From Saprospirales bacterium (GTDB taxonomy: Bacteria; Bacteroidota; Bacteroidia; Chitinophagales; JADIYW01): 64,000 nucleotides of DNA. Shown here piece after piece: positions 1-9,840 of this stretch (positions are counted from its first letter, which is position 1; each line of letters starts with the position of its first letter). The stretch is from positions 1-64,000 of the forward strand of contig JADJSS010000002.1 in assembly GCA_016711605.1 (NCBI GenBank), written 5' to 3'. Position numbers and translations under genes: made by a program. The notes under the pieces are model-generated. The model was not told where the DNA came from. It was given only the letters and a program-made list of their open reading frames with translations, and did not search any database.

Positions 1-139
1 GTTGTAGCTAATGGTAGGACGAACCACCAAAGTAAAGACTTCCTTAAAAATCGACAAATTAGATGAGTTCTAAGAGAATATACTCCTTATAAAGACAAAA
101 AAATAACAAATAAATAGATCTAATTCTATCTATTATTAC

Positions 140-147
140 TATATTTG
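140..147 (+). promoter_or_regulatory. possible -7 promoter box
   Basis: TATATTTG matches the Bacteroidota -7 consensus TAnnTTTG and lies 17 bases before the ATG of the ATPase gene. No convincing TTG/TTTG -33 element is seen 16-21 bases further upstream, so the call rests on one box only. Confidence 0.3.
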
Positions 148-164
148 TAGTAACAAATGATTTT

Positions 165-1613
165 ATGGGCAGTATAAGTCTTATTCCAACAGAAAAAATA
201 ATTGAACGCTTACGGTATGAAAATCCTTGGTGGGTTAACAAAAAAATACCGGAAGTGTATAGCACAATGGCCAAGCGACTATATTTTAGCTTGTTTTATC
301 CATTTGTAATTGAAAAAAATGTAAAAAGAGCATTGGTTCTTATGGGGCCAAGACGTGTTGGGAAAACTGTAATGTTATTTCACAGCATACAACAATTATT
401 GACTGAAAATGTAAATCCGCAAAAAATATTTTTTATAGGTATAGACAACCCTATTTATGTGCACTTAAGTTTAGAAGACATTTTAAATTTGTGTAAGCAA
501 TCACTCAATCAAGACAATCTAAAAAGTTGCTATGTTTTTTTTGACGAAATACAATACCTTAAAGATTGGGAACGCCACCTTAAAGTGTTAGTTGACTCCT
601 TTCCTGAAACGAAATTTATTGTATCAGGTTCAGCAGCCGCAGCATTAAAATGGCATAGCACGGAAAGCGGAGCGGGTAGATTTACAGATTTTATGTTGCC
701 TCCACTTACATTCCAGGAGTACATTCATCTAAAAGAAATGAACCACTTAATATACAATGGAGAAATAAGCTACGGAGAAAATCAAATACCATATTGTCTT
801 TCACACGATGTAAAGGCTTTAAATAAAGAGTTTGTACATTACTTAAACTTTGGTGGTTACCCAGAAGTTGTTTTAAGTGAAAAGATACAAAGTGATATGG
901 GACGATACGTAAAAAACGATATTGTAGATAAAGTATTACTTAGAGATTTACCAAGTTTATACGGCATAAAAGACGTACAAGAGTTGAACCGATTTTTTAC
1001 TTACATAGCTTACAACACTGGTAATGAATTTTCTTATGAAACAATGAGTAAAGAAAGTGGAATACAAAAAGACACTTTGAAAAAATACCTAGAATATTTA
1101 GAAGCTGCATTCTTAATCAAAGTATTAAACAAAGTTGACGTAACAGCAAAACGACTAAAACGAATAACCAGCTTCAAAGTGTATTTGACAAATCCATCAT
1201 TGCGAACAGCCTTATTTTCACCCATTAGTGAAACGGACAGTGAAATGGGGAATATGGTGGAAACAGCAGTTTTATCGCAATGGATGCATAGGGAAAAATT
1301 GGATTTAACCTATGCCCGATGGAAAGAAGGTAGAAAAGAAGGTGAAGTAGACTTAGTGTTGGTTGATGATAAAAAATATAAACCTCAATGGGTTGTTGAG
1401 ATAAAATGGAGTAATCGATATTTTGAAAAACCAAACGAATTAAAAAGTTTAATACATTTTTGTAAAAGCAACAATTTTAAAAATGCTTTGGTAACATCAA
1501 TAGACCAACTAGGAATAAAGCAAATAGAAGGTTTACAATTTTCATTTTTACCAGCTTCAATATATAGCTACAATATTGGCGACATAACATTGAAAATGAA
1601 GAATCAAAATTAG
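165..1613 (+). CDS. AAA family ATPase with DUF4143 C-terminus
   Basis: A 482-residue predicted ATP-binding protein. Walker A GPRRVGKT sits at about residues 61-68, a Walker B-like VFFDEIQ at about 123-129, followed by a sensor-like SGSAAAALK. The last third carries EVD...VVEIK (about residues 396-415), the spacing of a PD-(D/E)XK-type fold that commonly closes DUF4143 proteins. Such proteins are common in Bacteroidota and archaea, often as isolated, frequently transferred genes; their cellular role is not established. The neighbours do not help: it stands alone and is followed by a large inverted repeat at 1640-1752. The ATG at 165 is preceded by a possible -7 box. Family assignment is secure, function is not. 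Confidence 0.88.
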   Translation: MGSISLIPTEKIIERLRYENPWWVNKKIPEVYSTMAKRLYFSLFYPFVIEKNVKRALVLMGPRRVGKTVMLFHSIQQLLTENVNPQKIFFIGIDNPIYVHLSLEDILNLCKQSLNQDNLKSCYVFFDEIQYLKDWERHLKVLVDSFPETKFIVSGSAAAALKWHSTESGAGRFTDFMLPPLTFQEYIHLKEMNHLIYNGEISYGENQIPYCLSHDVKALNKEFVHYLNFGGYPEVVLSEKIQSDMGRYVKNDIVDKVLLRDLPSLYGIKDVQELNRFFTYIAYNTGNEFSYETMSKESGIQKDTLKKYLEYLEAAFLIKVLNKVDVTAKRLKRITSFKVYLTNPSLRTALFSPISETDSEMGNMVETAVLSQWMHREKLDLTYARWKEGRKEGEVDLVLVDDKKYKPQWVVEIKWSNRYFEKPNELKSLIHFCKSNNFKNALVTSIDQLGIKQIEGLQFSFLPASIYSYNIGDITLKMKNQN

Positions 1614-2114
1614 ATTGTGTAAACAACGAACGCACAACAGCGCACTTGCTCAATTGCCGTTAAATCGCTGTGTTCGGGCTTTATTTTACACTTTAATCCT
1701 TATATTAGCTTGACAATTTATAGTTCGGCAAACGGCAACTAAGCAAGTGCGCCAAACATTATAAAAAACATCATATCCAAACAAATTTTTTCGTTTTTTT
1801 TGGCGGTTTAATATTACTTTTTTGAAAATAGCATTTAAATCAAAGGTCAGCTTCGCTGAATGATTTGCTTTCGCATTAAACTATGTCGCGAGTTTTCCGC
1901 AGGATCAATCGTGTCTGCTGATGCTGCCTGTCATTAACCAGATTTTTTTTAAAAGTTAAACCTTTCAAATCAAAATTTTTTTTAATACACAAAAAAAGTC
2001 TTGCGCAAGAAAAATCAACTGAAAAACACTTGAATGATTTTAATAAAGACATAGAAGAATTGAAAAAATTAGTGTGCTATTTTTTTTATTTTTATTTCAT
2101 CTAAAATCTATCGT
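1614..2114. other. gene-free stretch with inverted repeat
   Basis: No full gene. It holds the inverted repeat at 1640-1752, a CTTGCGCAAG palindrome at 2000-2009, and a short coding-like stretch (about 2003-2104, reading AQEKSTEKHLNDFNKDIEEL and ending at TAA) without a start codon. That stretch may be a gene remnant, but I recognise no family in it. Confidence 0.5.
1640..1752. repeat. imperfect inverted repeat, 22-nt arms
   Basis: Arms at 1640-1661 (GCGCACTTGCT...TTGCCGTT) and 1731-1752 (AACGGCAA...AGCAAGTGCGC) match at 19 of 22 positions around a 69-nt loop; the mismatches are the central three bases. It starts 27 bases after the ATPase stop codon. It is too long and has no U-tract, so it is not a plain terminator. 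It could be the end structure of a mobile cassette or a MITE-like repeat; neither can be shown from this window alone. Confidence 0.7.
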
Positions 2115-2621
2115 ATGAAAAAATACACGTATCTATTACTTACAGGATTACTTTATTTTTATTCAAATGGATTTGCACAAGAAGTACTTCAACTCAAAGA
2201 TAGCGAAGTTGCGGACAAAGGCAAACTATCCGATATAGCATGGCTAACTGGAAATTGGAAAGGTACAGGTTTAGGTGGCACTTGCGATGAACTTTGGATG
2301 CCTGCTGGCGACAGCAGTATGCAAGGCATTTTCCGGTTTTATGAAAAAGGAAGATTACAGTTTACCGAATACATGAACCTTACTCAGGAAAATGACGGTA
2401 CGCTTTCCGTGAAACTTAAACATTTCAGTGCAGACTTATCACCATGGGAAGAAAAAGAAGATTGGACAATCTTTAAGTTGATAAAACTAGAAAACCAGAC
2501 CGCTTATTTTAATGGCATGACTTACCATCGCATCAAAAATAAATTAGTGATAAAACTACGTATGCATAACAAAGAAAAAGAATGGCTAGAGGAATTTGTA
2601 TTTTATAAAAAGAAACTCTAG
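2115..2621 (+). CDS. secreted DUF6265 protein
   Basis: 168 residues with a clear signal peptide (MKKYTYLLLTGLLYFYSNGFAQ, cleavage near residue 22). The mature part has the marks of DUF6265: IAWLTGNWKGTGLGGTCDE near the start, MQGIFRFYEKG in the middle, LKHFSADLSPWEEKEDW and YFNGMTYHR near the end. The fold is expected to be a small beta-barrel, lipocalin-like; no activity is known for the family. It is probably periplasmic or surface-exposed. It is a single gene, with no partner in the same direction closer than 313 bases. Length is normal for the family and no frame damage is seen. Confidence 0.82.
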   Translation: MKKYTYLLLTGLLYFYSNGFAQEVLQLKDSEVADKGKLSDIAWLTGNWKGTGLGGTCDELWMPAGDSSMQGIFRFYEKGRLQFTEYMNLTQENDGTLSVKLKHFSADLSPWEEKEDWTIFKLIKLENQTAYFNGMTYHRIKNKLVIKLRMHNKEKEWLEEFVFYKKKL

Positions 2622-2934
2622 AATTATGAAATAAAACCATTGAATAATTTTCAAAGCCAATATCTTGGAGTAGTAGTTTTGTTTTAAGTTCTTTTAATAA
2701 GTCAGTATTGTCTTTTTCCCTTTTATCTCATGGTAAAATACAGTATTAAGACATAGAGCTTAAAATGAATAATGTAAATAAATATGTAAAAATAGGGTTG
2801 ATTATTAAATTAAGTTTAAATTATATTTACTTGTACAATGTATGTAAGATCATTATTTATAAGTAACTTGATAATTAACAAATTAATGATTAATTTTACT
2901 TTCTACATCTTATTTCCTACCATAAACATATACT
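2622..2934. other. AT-rich intergenic stretch
   Basis: 313 bases upstream of the large T9SS gene. It presumably holds that gene's promoter, but only a near-consensus TATATTTA at about 2822-2829 is visible, far from the start. I see no terminator or RNA structure here. Confidence 0.35.
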
Positions 2935-5900
2935 ATGAGATTTTTATTTACATGTATTTTTTTTACGATTTATTTCTTGACAACCAAATCATCTTTTGGT
3001 TCACACGTCCAGGGTTCTGAATTAACTTATAGTTGTATTGGACCTAATCAATATCAAGTAAAATTAGTAGTCTTAAGAGATTGTGATGGTATTAGTATGC
3101 CAACTAGCTTTATTGTAGATTATGCAAGCACCAGCTGTTCAATATCTTCTAGCTTTACAGTTACCTTACAGAGTTTTCAAGACATTACGGATCTTTGTCC
3201 TTCTCAAACAAGCTTATGTGCTGGTGGAAATAGTCCTTATGGTTCGGAAAGATATATTTACGCTGGCATCTTAACTCTTCCTAATGGATGTGGCAACTTT
3301 GTATTAAGCACAAGTACTTGTTGTAGGAATGGTTTAATTACTAATATAACAAATCCAGATGCAAATGAATTTTATATTTCAACAACAATAAACAATACAA
3401 CTTCTCCTTGTAATAGTTCACCAGTATTTGCTTCAAATTCTGTAATTGCAACTTGTGTCAATCAGGCGGTTACTTTTCAGCAATTGGCAACAGATGCAGA
3501 TGGTGATGTTTTGGTATATTCATTAGTGAATTGCAAACAAGAAGCCAGCACAAGTGTCACCTATGCTGGTGGATTTAGTGGCACAAATCCATTAACAAAT
3601 CCTGTAAGTATAAATTCAGCTACTGGCGACATCTCTTTTACAGCTACTACACCACAAGTTGCAAATATTTGTGTTCGGGTAGAAGAATACAGAAGCAGTG
3701 TGAAAATTGGTGAAATATATCGCGATATACAATTGTACATCATAAATTGCAGTAACCAGATCCCTAATTTATCAGGAATTAATGGTGTTCCTGGTGTATA
3801 TAGTATTACAAAATGCCAAGGAAGTAATTTCTGTTTTGATATAAATGGAACGGATGCAAACGCTGGTGATAACGTAACCATGCAATTTGTTGGAAGCATA
3901 CCTGGTTCAACATTTAATGTAACTGGAACAGGTAATAATAAAACTGCACGTTTTTGTTGGACGCCTTCCAGTTCAACTGTCGGTACTTTTAATTTTTCTG
4001 TTGTTATTAGAGATAATTCATGCCCAATTCCAGGACAAAATTCTAGAACATATACTATTAATATCATACCAAATCCGAATGCGCCAATTAATGCAGGAGT
4101 AGATGTGTCTATTTGTAACGGTCAATCAACAGTTTTAACTGCAACCTCAGCTGCAACCAATATTACTTCATACGCATGGATACCTGTTAATAATTTATCC
4201 AGCACTACTACTTCAACAACAACAGCATCACCAACTACTACTACCGATTACACAGTAACTGCAACGTATTCCGATGGTTGTAGTTCTTCAGATAATGTGA
4301 GAGTTACCATACAACCAGATCCTGTTGCCAATATATCTGTTAATTCAGTTAATGTTTGTGCTGGTGGAAGTGTTCAAATAGTTGGTAACTCGAATACTAC
4401 TGGTATGAATTTTCAATGGTTTGATCCTTCAATGGTTTCATTAGGAACTGGTACGGTATCGGGCACTACATCAACAATTAATATCGTTGCACCTTCAACA
4501 TCAGGAACATATAATTACACAATGAGAGTTACCAATCCTACATCAGGTTGTGTTTCACAAGATGTAGTATCTTTAATTGTTGGCTCACCACCTGCTTTGC
4601 AAAGTTGTACAAATATATATGTAAGTCCAACTGGAACAGGTATAGGCACTCAAGCTTCTCCGGCAAATTTGGCTAATGCAATAAATTTTGCAGCTTGCCA
4701 AAATGCTGTCTTAAAATTAGCTATTGGAACTTATACAATAAATAATCCATTATATCTTAGTAGCTTTTTAACAATTGAAGGCGGTTTTGATCCTGCAAAT
4801 AGTTGGACAAAAACTAGTCAACCTGGTGCAACTACTATTAATCGTTCCAATTTAAATCTTGAAGGAACTGTAGGAGCTCAACGTATTGTAGCATTTTATG
4901 GAAATACAATTACAAATTTTAGATTTCAGGATATTACAATAACTACATCTAATGCAACAAATGGCTCTGGAACTTCTAATTATGGTGTTCACTTAACAAA
5001 TTGTTCTAATTATTATTTTATTCGAACACAAATATTAACAGGAAATGCTGGTTCGGGTGCAAATGGTATTGCCGGTACTGCAGGAAATAGAGGTGGTAAT
5101 GGAGGTTACGGAACTGCTGGTGATGTTGATGACCAAGAGGATGCCGGTACAGGCGGTGGCGGCGGCGGCGGCGGTGGCACTACAGTTGGTGGGAATGGCG
5201 GGAATGCATCGGGAAATTTTGCAAGTGCAAATAATTGTACGCTTACTGGTGGCACAGGAGGTGCTGGTGGCACAACCGGAGGTGGTGCAGGCGGTACAGG
5301 TGCAAGCGATGTAAACGGTTGTGGTTGTTGTGCTGTAGGAAATGCAGGTGCTGCAGGTGCTATTTCGACCGCAACACGAAGTGGTGGTGGTGGTGGTGGT
5401 GGTGCTTCTGGTGGAGAAGAATCTAGTAATGGTGGTATAGGTGGTAATGGTGGTGGAGTTTCTGGTACTTATGGAGCAAATGCAACTGGTGGTGGTGGTG
5501 GTGCTTGGGGCGACCCAGGTAATGCAGGTGGTACAGGTAGCGCTGGCGTTGCAGGTATAGTAGGTGCAACAGGTGCTTCGGGTGCAGCAGGTATGCATAC
5601 TACAGGTTTTTGGGTGCCTGGTTCGCAAGGAGCTACAGGTGGCTTTGGTTCTGGTGGTCAAGGCGGCAAAGGTGGTGGTGGTGGTGGCGGTCAATATTGT
5701 ACTTTTTGTGTAGACGGATCAGGTAATGGCGGCGGCGGCGGCGGCGGCGGCGGTCAAGGTGGTGTAGGTGGTACAGGTGGCAGTGGTGGTGGATCATCTT
5801 ATGGAATTTATTTATTTAATAATAGCACTGGTGGTGTTATTGATCAATCAAGAATAGTTGCCGGTACTGCCGGTGTAGGTGGTACGGGTGGCGCTGGTGG

Positions 5901-8900
5901 CGCAGGTGGTGCAGGTGGCGCTGGTGGCGCTGGTAGTACTTATGGTACTAGTGAAGTAGGTAGAGGCGGTAACGGTGGAGCTGGTGGAGCTGGTGGAGCT
6001 GGTGGAGCTGGTGGAACTGGTCAAGCTGGTCAATCTTTCAATATACATTTACAAAGTGGTTCAGCATTAAGTACTAATAATTCTGCTTTTAATCTTGCTG
6101 GGCAAACAATAATAAATGTAAGTAATGTAAACTGTACCAATTATAATGTTACCTATACATCTGCAGCTCCAGCTGCTTGGGATTTTGATATTACAACTAA
6201 CGATGCTACACCAGGTACTGCAATAGCAACAAGCCCAGTTGTAACACAATATACTCAAATTGGAAGATACAATATTGGTATGGGTGCAAATTCATATCTT
6301 GGATTTCATAATATTGCTTTTCAAAACACAATAATACCAGATATTCTTACGAGTTTAACACCAATTGGTACAGATACATTCCAAATTTGTCAGGGGCAAT
6401 ATTCTATATTTGAGAGCTTATACCCAGCGTCTACTTATAATTGGAATTTTAATGGTGCTGTTATTAATCCAGGAAGTGTGAAACAAACACCTGCACAACA
6501 ATTTAATACACCTGGTCTTTTTCCAATAACCTTAAATTTAACAACAGACTGTTGTGGTCTTAGTCCAACTGAAACTATATACTTATTAGTAACAAGAAAC
6601 CCAACAGTAACAGGATCTGGCGGCGTCTCTATATGTTCTGGCCAATCTACCACTTTAACACTTAGTGGTTTAACTGCAACAGATTCAGTCGTGTGGTCGC
6701 CATCATTCAATATAATGTCATCAACCAACAATTCGATAACTGTAAAACCAACTTCGACAACAACTTACATAGCATCTATTTATTCTAAAAATACGCTTGG
6801 TAGCAGAACATTAATTAATTGCCCTATTAGTATTAGTTTCCCTGTAACAGTAAATAGCAATCCTGTAATTAATCTATTAGCAACACCAGTTATTTGTTCT
6901 AATGATGGAACAGTATCTGCAAGTATTATTTCTGGTGGTAATAGTAATTTTTCGTGGTCAAATGGTGCTACTACTTTAAATGCTACTTCATCAAATATCT
7001 CATCACTAACTTCTGGTACTTATATATTAACTGTTACTCGTGTACCTTCAGGATGTTCTATTACAGATACGGCTTTTGTATATTCAGGAGCATCAGCACC
7101 TAATATTTATTTACAATCTAGTACATCAGCTACCTGTGGAATTAATAACGGAAGTGCTATTGTAAATACTCTAAGCGGTACCGCACCCTATTCTTATTCT
7201 TGGAGCAGTGGCGGAACTGGAAATTCACGTACTAATTTAGCAGCGGGAAATTATTGTGTGACCGTAACAGATGGGAATAGCTGTACTTCAACAGTCTGTT
7301 TTGATATTACATCAAACGGACCAGTAGATATTCATCTACACAGTAGCTCTGCTCCTTTTTGTCAGGGCATAAACGATGGTACTGCTACTGTAGAAGCACA
7401 TGGTGGTACTGGTAATTACAACTATTTGTGGAGTAATGGAGAAACAGGACCAACTGCAATTGCACTTCCAAGTGGTACTAATAAAGTAGTTGTAACTGAT
7501 GCAAATGGATGTAAAGACAGTATCAATATCGTATTTTCAGCACCTAATACGATTTCCACTGCTCCAACAATTACATCAATTGGTACAATCTGTCCAAACA
7601 CTACAGTTACCTTAACCGCATCTGGTGGAACTGCAGGGACCGGCTCTCTTATTTACTGGTATTCTGGTCCTAATGGAACAGGAAGTTTATTAGGAACAGG
7701 CAACTCCATTAACCTTTCTTTTGTTTCAAATACGACTATTTATGCTCGTCGTGAAGGTTTATGTAATACCACTACTGATGCGAGTTTAAATATAAACGTA
7801 AGAAATTTCATTTATGCTGCTGATAATACGGTTACAAATACGTACTGTACAGATAATGCAGGATGGCATCATTTTTACGTTGGTAATGATATTATTTTTT
7901 CAATACAAGGAAATCTTTCTGCTATTCCACCTGGTTTTCCTATTGTAACTATACGTGATAATGGTGCGTACTATCAACAATCACAAGGAGTAGGACCTTC
8001 TAATTGTTTAACAGGATTAAATCCAGGTGAAGAACAATTTGAGATGGAACGCAACTGGAATGTAAACTTAGGTGGCGGCACACCTAGTGGTTCGTATAAT
8101 GTGCGCTTTTATCATTTACCTTCAGAGCGAACTGCTGTTGAAGCAGCTGCAATTAACTGGATAGCAACTTATCCTCTTTGTGCATATACTTATAAATATC
8201 CGTTGCCTTTGGGTTTTTATTGGTTTAAAAATAACAGCGGAAACTATACTGCACCTCAATATGATGGAACACATTTGACTGGTACATCTGGTAGCACATC
8301 AAATAGTATAAACTACATTCAATTGAATAGTATTTCTAGTTTTTCTGGTGGTACTGGTGGTATAATACTCATTACTGATGTCTTATTACCTGTTGAACTA
8401 TTTGCCTTTACAGGAACTACAGATGGAAATGTCAATTATTTACAATGGTCAACAGCAACTGAACAAAACGCTGCTTATTTTGAAATTCAGAGAAGTATTG
8501 ATGGTGTTAATTTTGAGTCTATTGGAATGATGAAAGCAAATGGATTTAGTAACGTGAATATCGATTATAACTTTATTGATGAAACTCCATCTTTAATAGG
8601 AAATTATTATCGATTAAAAATAGTGGATAATGATAGTTCGTTTTCTTATTCTGCAATTATTTTTATTAATAGAAATCCTTCTGACATTTCAACTATTCTT
8701 TATCCAAATCCAGTAAATGAAATATTAAACTACCAATTTAATAATGGAATTTCAGAAATAACTAATATCGAAATAATTGATATAACTGGACGTGTAGTAC
8801 ATGTAGAGCAATATTCTGCAACTATTGGTTTAAATACCATTAAAATAAATACAAAAACTTTAGCTGATGGTGTTTATTCATTAAAAATTATTAAACAGTC

Positions 8901-8943
8901 AACAGGAAGAATGTATATTGAAAAATTTATAAAAAGTAAATAG
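2935..8943 (+). CDS. giant T9SS type A cargo, Gly-rich beta-helix
   Basis: 2002 residues. Signal peptide at residues 1-22 (MRFLFTCIFFTIYFLTTKSS...), then a Cys-rich N-terminal domain beginning HVQGSELTY, which is common in Bacteroidota surface proteins (about 25-290). Ig/PKD-like domains follow (about 290-560). A right-handed beta-helix begins IYVSPTGTG (about 560) and contains a Gly-rich segment at about 700-960 and again 975-1030, built from GGxGG runs. Next come a PKD-like domain (about 1140-1230), SprB-type repeats (about 1330-1540) and a C-terminal LPVELFAF...LQWSTATEQN linker leading to a type A T9SS sorting domain (LYPNPVNEIL...ITGRVV...ADGVYSLKI). It is exported by the T9SS and probably anchored to surface lipopolysaccharide. 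The actual function is likely adhesive, which is inference. The frame is intact although the Gly segment is rich in trinucleotide repeats. Confidence 0.88.
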   Translation: MRFLFTCIFFTIYFLTTKSSFGSHVQGSELTYSCIGPNQYQVKLVVLRDCDGISMPTSFIVDYASTSCSISSSFTVTLQSFQDITDLCPSQTSLCAGGNSPYGSERYIYAGILTLPNGCGNFVLSTSTCCRNGLITNITNPDANEFYISTTINNTTSPCNSSPVFASNSVIATCVNQAVTFQQLATDADGDVLVYSLVNCKQEASTSVTYAGGFSGTNPLTNPVSINSATGDISFTATTPQVANICVRVEEYRSSVKIGEIYRDIQLYIINCSNQIPNLSGINGVPGVYSITKCQGSNFCFDINGTDANAGDNVTMQFVGSIPGSTFNVTGTGNNKTARFCWTPSSSTVGTFNFSVVIRDNSCPIPGQNSRTYTINIIPNPNAPINAGVDVSICNGQSTVLTATSAATNITSYAWIPVNNLSSTTTSTTTASPTTTTDYTVTATYSDGCSSSDNVRVTIQPDPVANISVNSVNVCAGGSVQIVGNSNTTGMNFQWFDPSMVSLGTGTVSGTTSTINIVAPSTSGTYNYTMRVTNPTSGCVSQDVVSLIVGSPPALQSCTNIYVSPTGTGIGTQASPANLANAINFAACQNAVLKLAIGTYTINNPLYLSSFLTIEGGFDPANSWTKTSQPGATTINRSNLNLEGTVGAQRIVAFYGNTITNFRFQDITITTSNATNGSGTSNYGVHLTNCSNYYFIRTQILTGNAGSGANGIAGTAGNRGGNGGYGTAGDVDDQEDAGTGGGGGGGGGTTVGGNGGNASGNFASANNCTLTGGTGGAGGTTGGGAGGTGASDVNGCGCCAVGNAGAAGAISTATRSGGGGGGGASGGEESSNGGIGGNGGGVSGTYGANATGGGGGAWGDPGNAGGTGSAGVAGIVGATGASGAAGMHTTGFWVPGSQGATGGFGSGGQGGKGGGGGGGQYCTFCVDGSGNGGGGGGGGGQGGVGGTGGSGGGSSYGIYLFNNSTGGVIDQSRIVAGTAGVGGTGGAGGAGGAGGAGGAGSTYGTSEVGRGGNGGAGGAGGAGGAGGTGQAGQSFNIHLQSGSALSTNNSAFNLAGQTIINVSNVNCTNYNVTYTSAAPAAWDFDITTNDATPGTAIATSPVVTQYTQIGRYNIGMGANSYLGFHNIAFQNTIIPDILTSLTPIGTDTFQICQGQYSIFESLYPASTYNWNFNGAVINPGSVKQTPAQQFNTPGLFPITLNLTTDCCGLSPTETIYLLVTRNPTVTGSGGVSICSGQSTTLTLSGLTATDSVVWSPSFNIMSSTNNSITVKPTSTTTYIASIYSKNTLGSRTLINCPISISFPVTVNSNPVINLLATPVICSNDGTVSASIISGGNSNFSWSNGATTLNATSSNISSLTSGTYILTVTRVPSGCSITDTAFVYSGASAPNIYLQSSTSATCGINNGSAIVNTLSGTAPYSYSWSSGGTGNSRTNLAAGNYCVTVTDGNSCTSTVCFDITSNGPVDIHLHSSSAPFCQGINDGTATVEAHGGTGNYNYLWSNGETGPTAIALPSGTNKVVVTDANGCKDSINIVFSAPNTISTAPTITSIGTICPNTTVTLTASGGTAGTGSLIYWYSGPNGTGSLLGTGNSINLSFVSNTTIYARREGLCNTTTDASLNINVRNFIYAADNTVTNTYCTDNAGWHHFYVGNDIIFSIQGNLSAIPPGFPIVTIRDNGAYYQQSQGVGPSNCLTGLNPGEEQFEMERNWNVNLGGGTPSGSYNVRFYHLPSERTAVEAAAINWIATYPLCAYTYKYPLPLGFYWFKNNSGNYTAPQYDGTHLTGTSGSTSNSINYIQLNSISSFSGGTGGIILITDVLLPVELFAFTGTTDGNVNYLQWSTATEQNAAYFEIQRSIDGVNFESIGMMKANGFSNVNIDYNFIDETPSLIGNYYRLKIVDNDSSFSYSAIIFINRNPSDISTILYPNPVNEILNYQFNNGISEITNIEIIDITGRVVHVEQYSATIGLNTIKINTKTLADGVYSLKIIKQSTGRMYIEKFIKSK
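5040..6030 (+). repeat. Gly-codon microsatellite region
   Basis: Within the T9SS gene, runs of GGN triplets encode poly-Gly. Pure or almost pure tracts lie at 5152-5178 (GGC/GGT), 5381-5404 (GGT) and 5728-5754 (GGC), with GGAGGAGCTGG-type tandem units at 5883-6020. Local GC is far above the rest of the window. All run lengths keep the frame. Confidence 0.85.
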
Positions 8944-9055
8944 CATAAAGCAAATACATTTTATAAATCTGGGTTAGCTTGTTGAGTTAGTTGGTCTGTA
9001 TTGGATAATATATTGTACTGAAAAATAATTATCTTCATTACAAGATAACACCATC

Positions 9056-9535
9056 ATGCCATCAAAAAGCAAAACAATAAATCCTGACAAAAAAACAGCC
9101 ATGCAAACGTTTAACGATGCGTGGAAATATCTTGATAAAAAGAAACTGAGTAAAGAAGAAAAAATTACTTTGTTAAACTTAGTACATACTTCGTATTATT
9201 TATGGCAGCAAGTACCGGAATGCAATGCTACTAATACATCCATCAGTTTATGGCAAATCTCCAAAGCTTATGCGCATATCGGTGATGGAACCTGTGCCTT
9301 GTTGTTTGCAGTGCAAAACATCAAACATAGTAAAACAAAAAAAACTGACGGATTTTACATAGCTTATGCATACGAGTCTGCAGCAAGAGCATATTGGATT
9401 TTAAAGGAGAAGAAAAAAGCAGAAATTAATATTAAATATGCAATGAATGCTATTAAGCACACTAAAGAAACTCACTTGGAAACTTATTTCAAAGACATTG
9501 AAGAATTAAAAATAAAGATAAATTCTTTGAAGTAA
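9056..9535 (+). CDS. hypothetical all-helical cytoplasmic protein
   Basis: 159 residues without signal peptide or membrane segment. It reads as paired amphipathic helices (AWKYLDKKKLSKEEKITLL; GFYIAYAYESAARAYWIL; KKKAEINIKYAMNAI), similar to TPR-like helical hairpins. It resembles a loosely defined family of small proteins with an HxxxYLW...WQISKAY core and a later AYAYExxARAY motif, which has no assigned function. Its stop lies only 6 bases from the stop of the convergent lipoprotein gene. It is likely a real gene; no role can be proposed. Confidence 0.7.
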   Translation: MPSKSKTINPDKKTAMQTFNDAWKYLDKKKLSKEEKITLLNLVHTSYYLWQQVPECNATNTSISLWQISKAYAHIGDGTCALLFAVQNIKHSKTKKTDGFYIAYAYESAARAYWILKEKKKAEINIKYAMNAIKHTKETHLETYFKDIEELKIKINSLK

Positions 9536-9541
9536 AAACAA

Positions 9542-9769
9542 CTAAGGCACAATACCATTACCGTACACTTTTGCTTTTACTTTCTTTTTGCTGCTACCTT
9601 TGCCTGGATCGTGCGGGCTTTTCATTTGCTGTTTTCGGTTCGCTTCAATTTTTTTCCAATCGTTGTATTTGTCTTGTTCGCAGCCAATGCCTCTGTCTTT
9701 GCAAGAAATAGCAGAAGTTGCAATAATGATGATAATAAACAAGTAAATTGGCGATAAAAATTTTCTCAT
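9542..9769 (-). CDS. small putative lipoprotein
   Basis: 75 residues from the ATG at 9769 (MRKFLSPIYLFIIIIIATSA), preferred over an upstream ATG at 9826 because it places the signal peptide at the very N-terminus. A lipobox-like AISC ends the hydrophobic stretch at about residue 22. The mature part is short, basic and low in complexity (KKIEANRKQQMK, GSSKKKVKAKV). No family recognised. It lies 71 bases downstream of the RidA-family gene on the same strand and could share its transcript. Confidence 0.6.
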   Translation of the reverse strand: MRKFLSPIYLFIIIIIATSAISCKDRGIGCEQDKYNDWKKIEANRKQQMKSPHDPGKGSSKKKVKAKVYGNGIVP

Positions 9770-9840
9770 AACATAAAAATAAAAAATAGTTGCTACAAAG
9801 TCAAACAATACTATAACAAACAGCAAAAAATTAAACTTGT

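Noticed and set aside
1640..1752. Integron attC site
   Set aside because: I cannot find the paired RYYYAAC and GTTRRRY core boxes, and no integrase is in the window. The general similarity in size and fold is not enough.
2600..2735. Coding-like minus-strand stretch reading KELKTKLLLQDIGFENYSM
   Set aside because: No start codon, bounded by a stop, overlaps the end of the DUF6265 gene; could be a remnant but cannot be supported.
5035..5694. Antisense 219-codon open frame rich in Thr, Ser and Cys
   Set aside because: It is the complement of the GGN microsatellite region; its composition is only the mirror of poly-Gly codons, with no plausible protein features.
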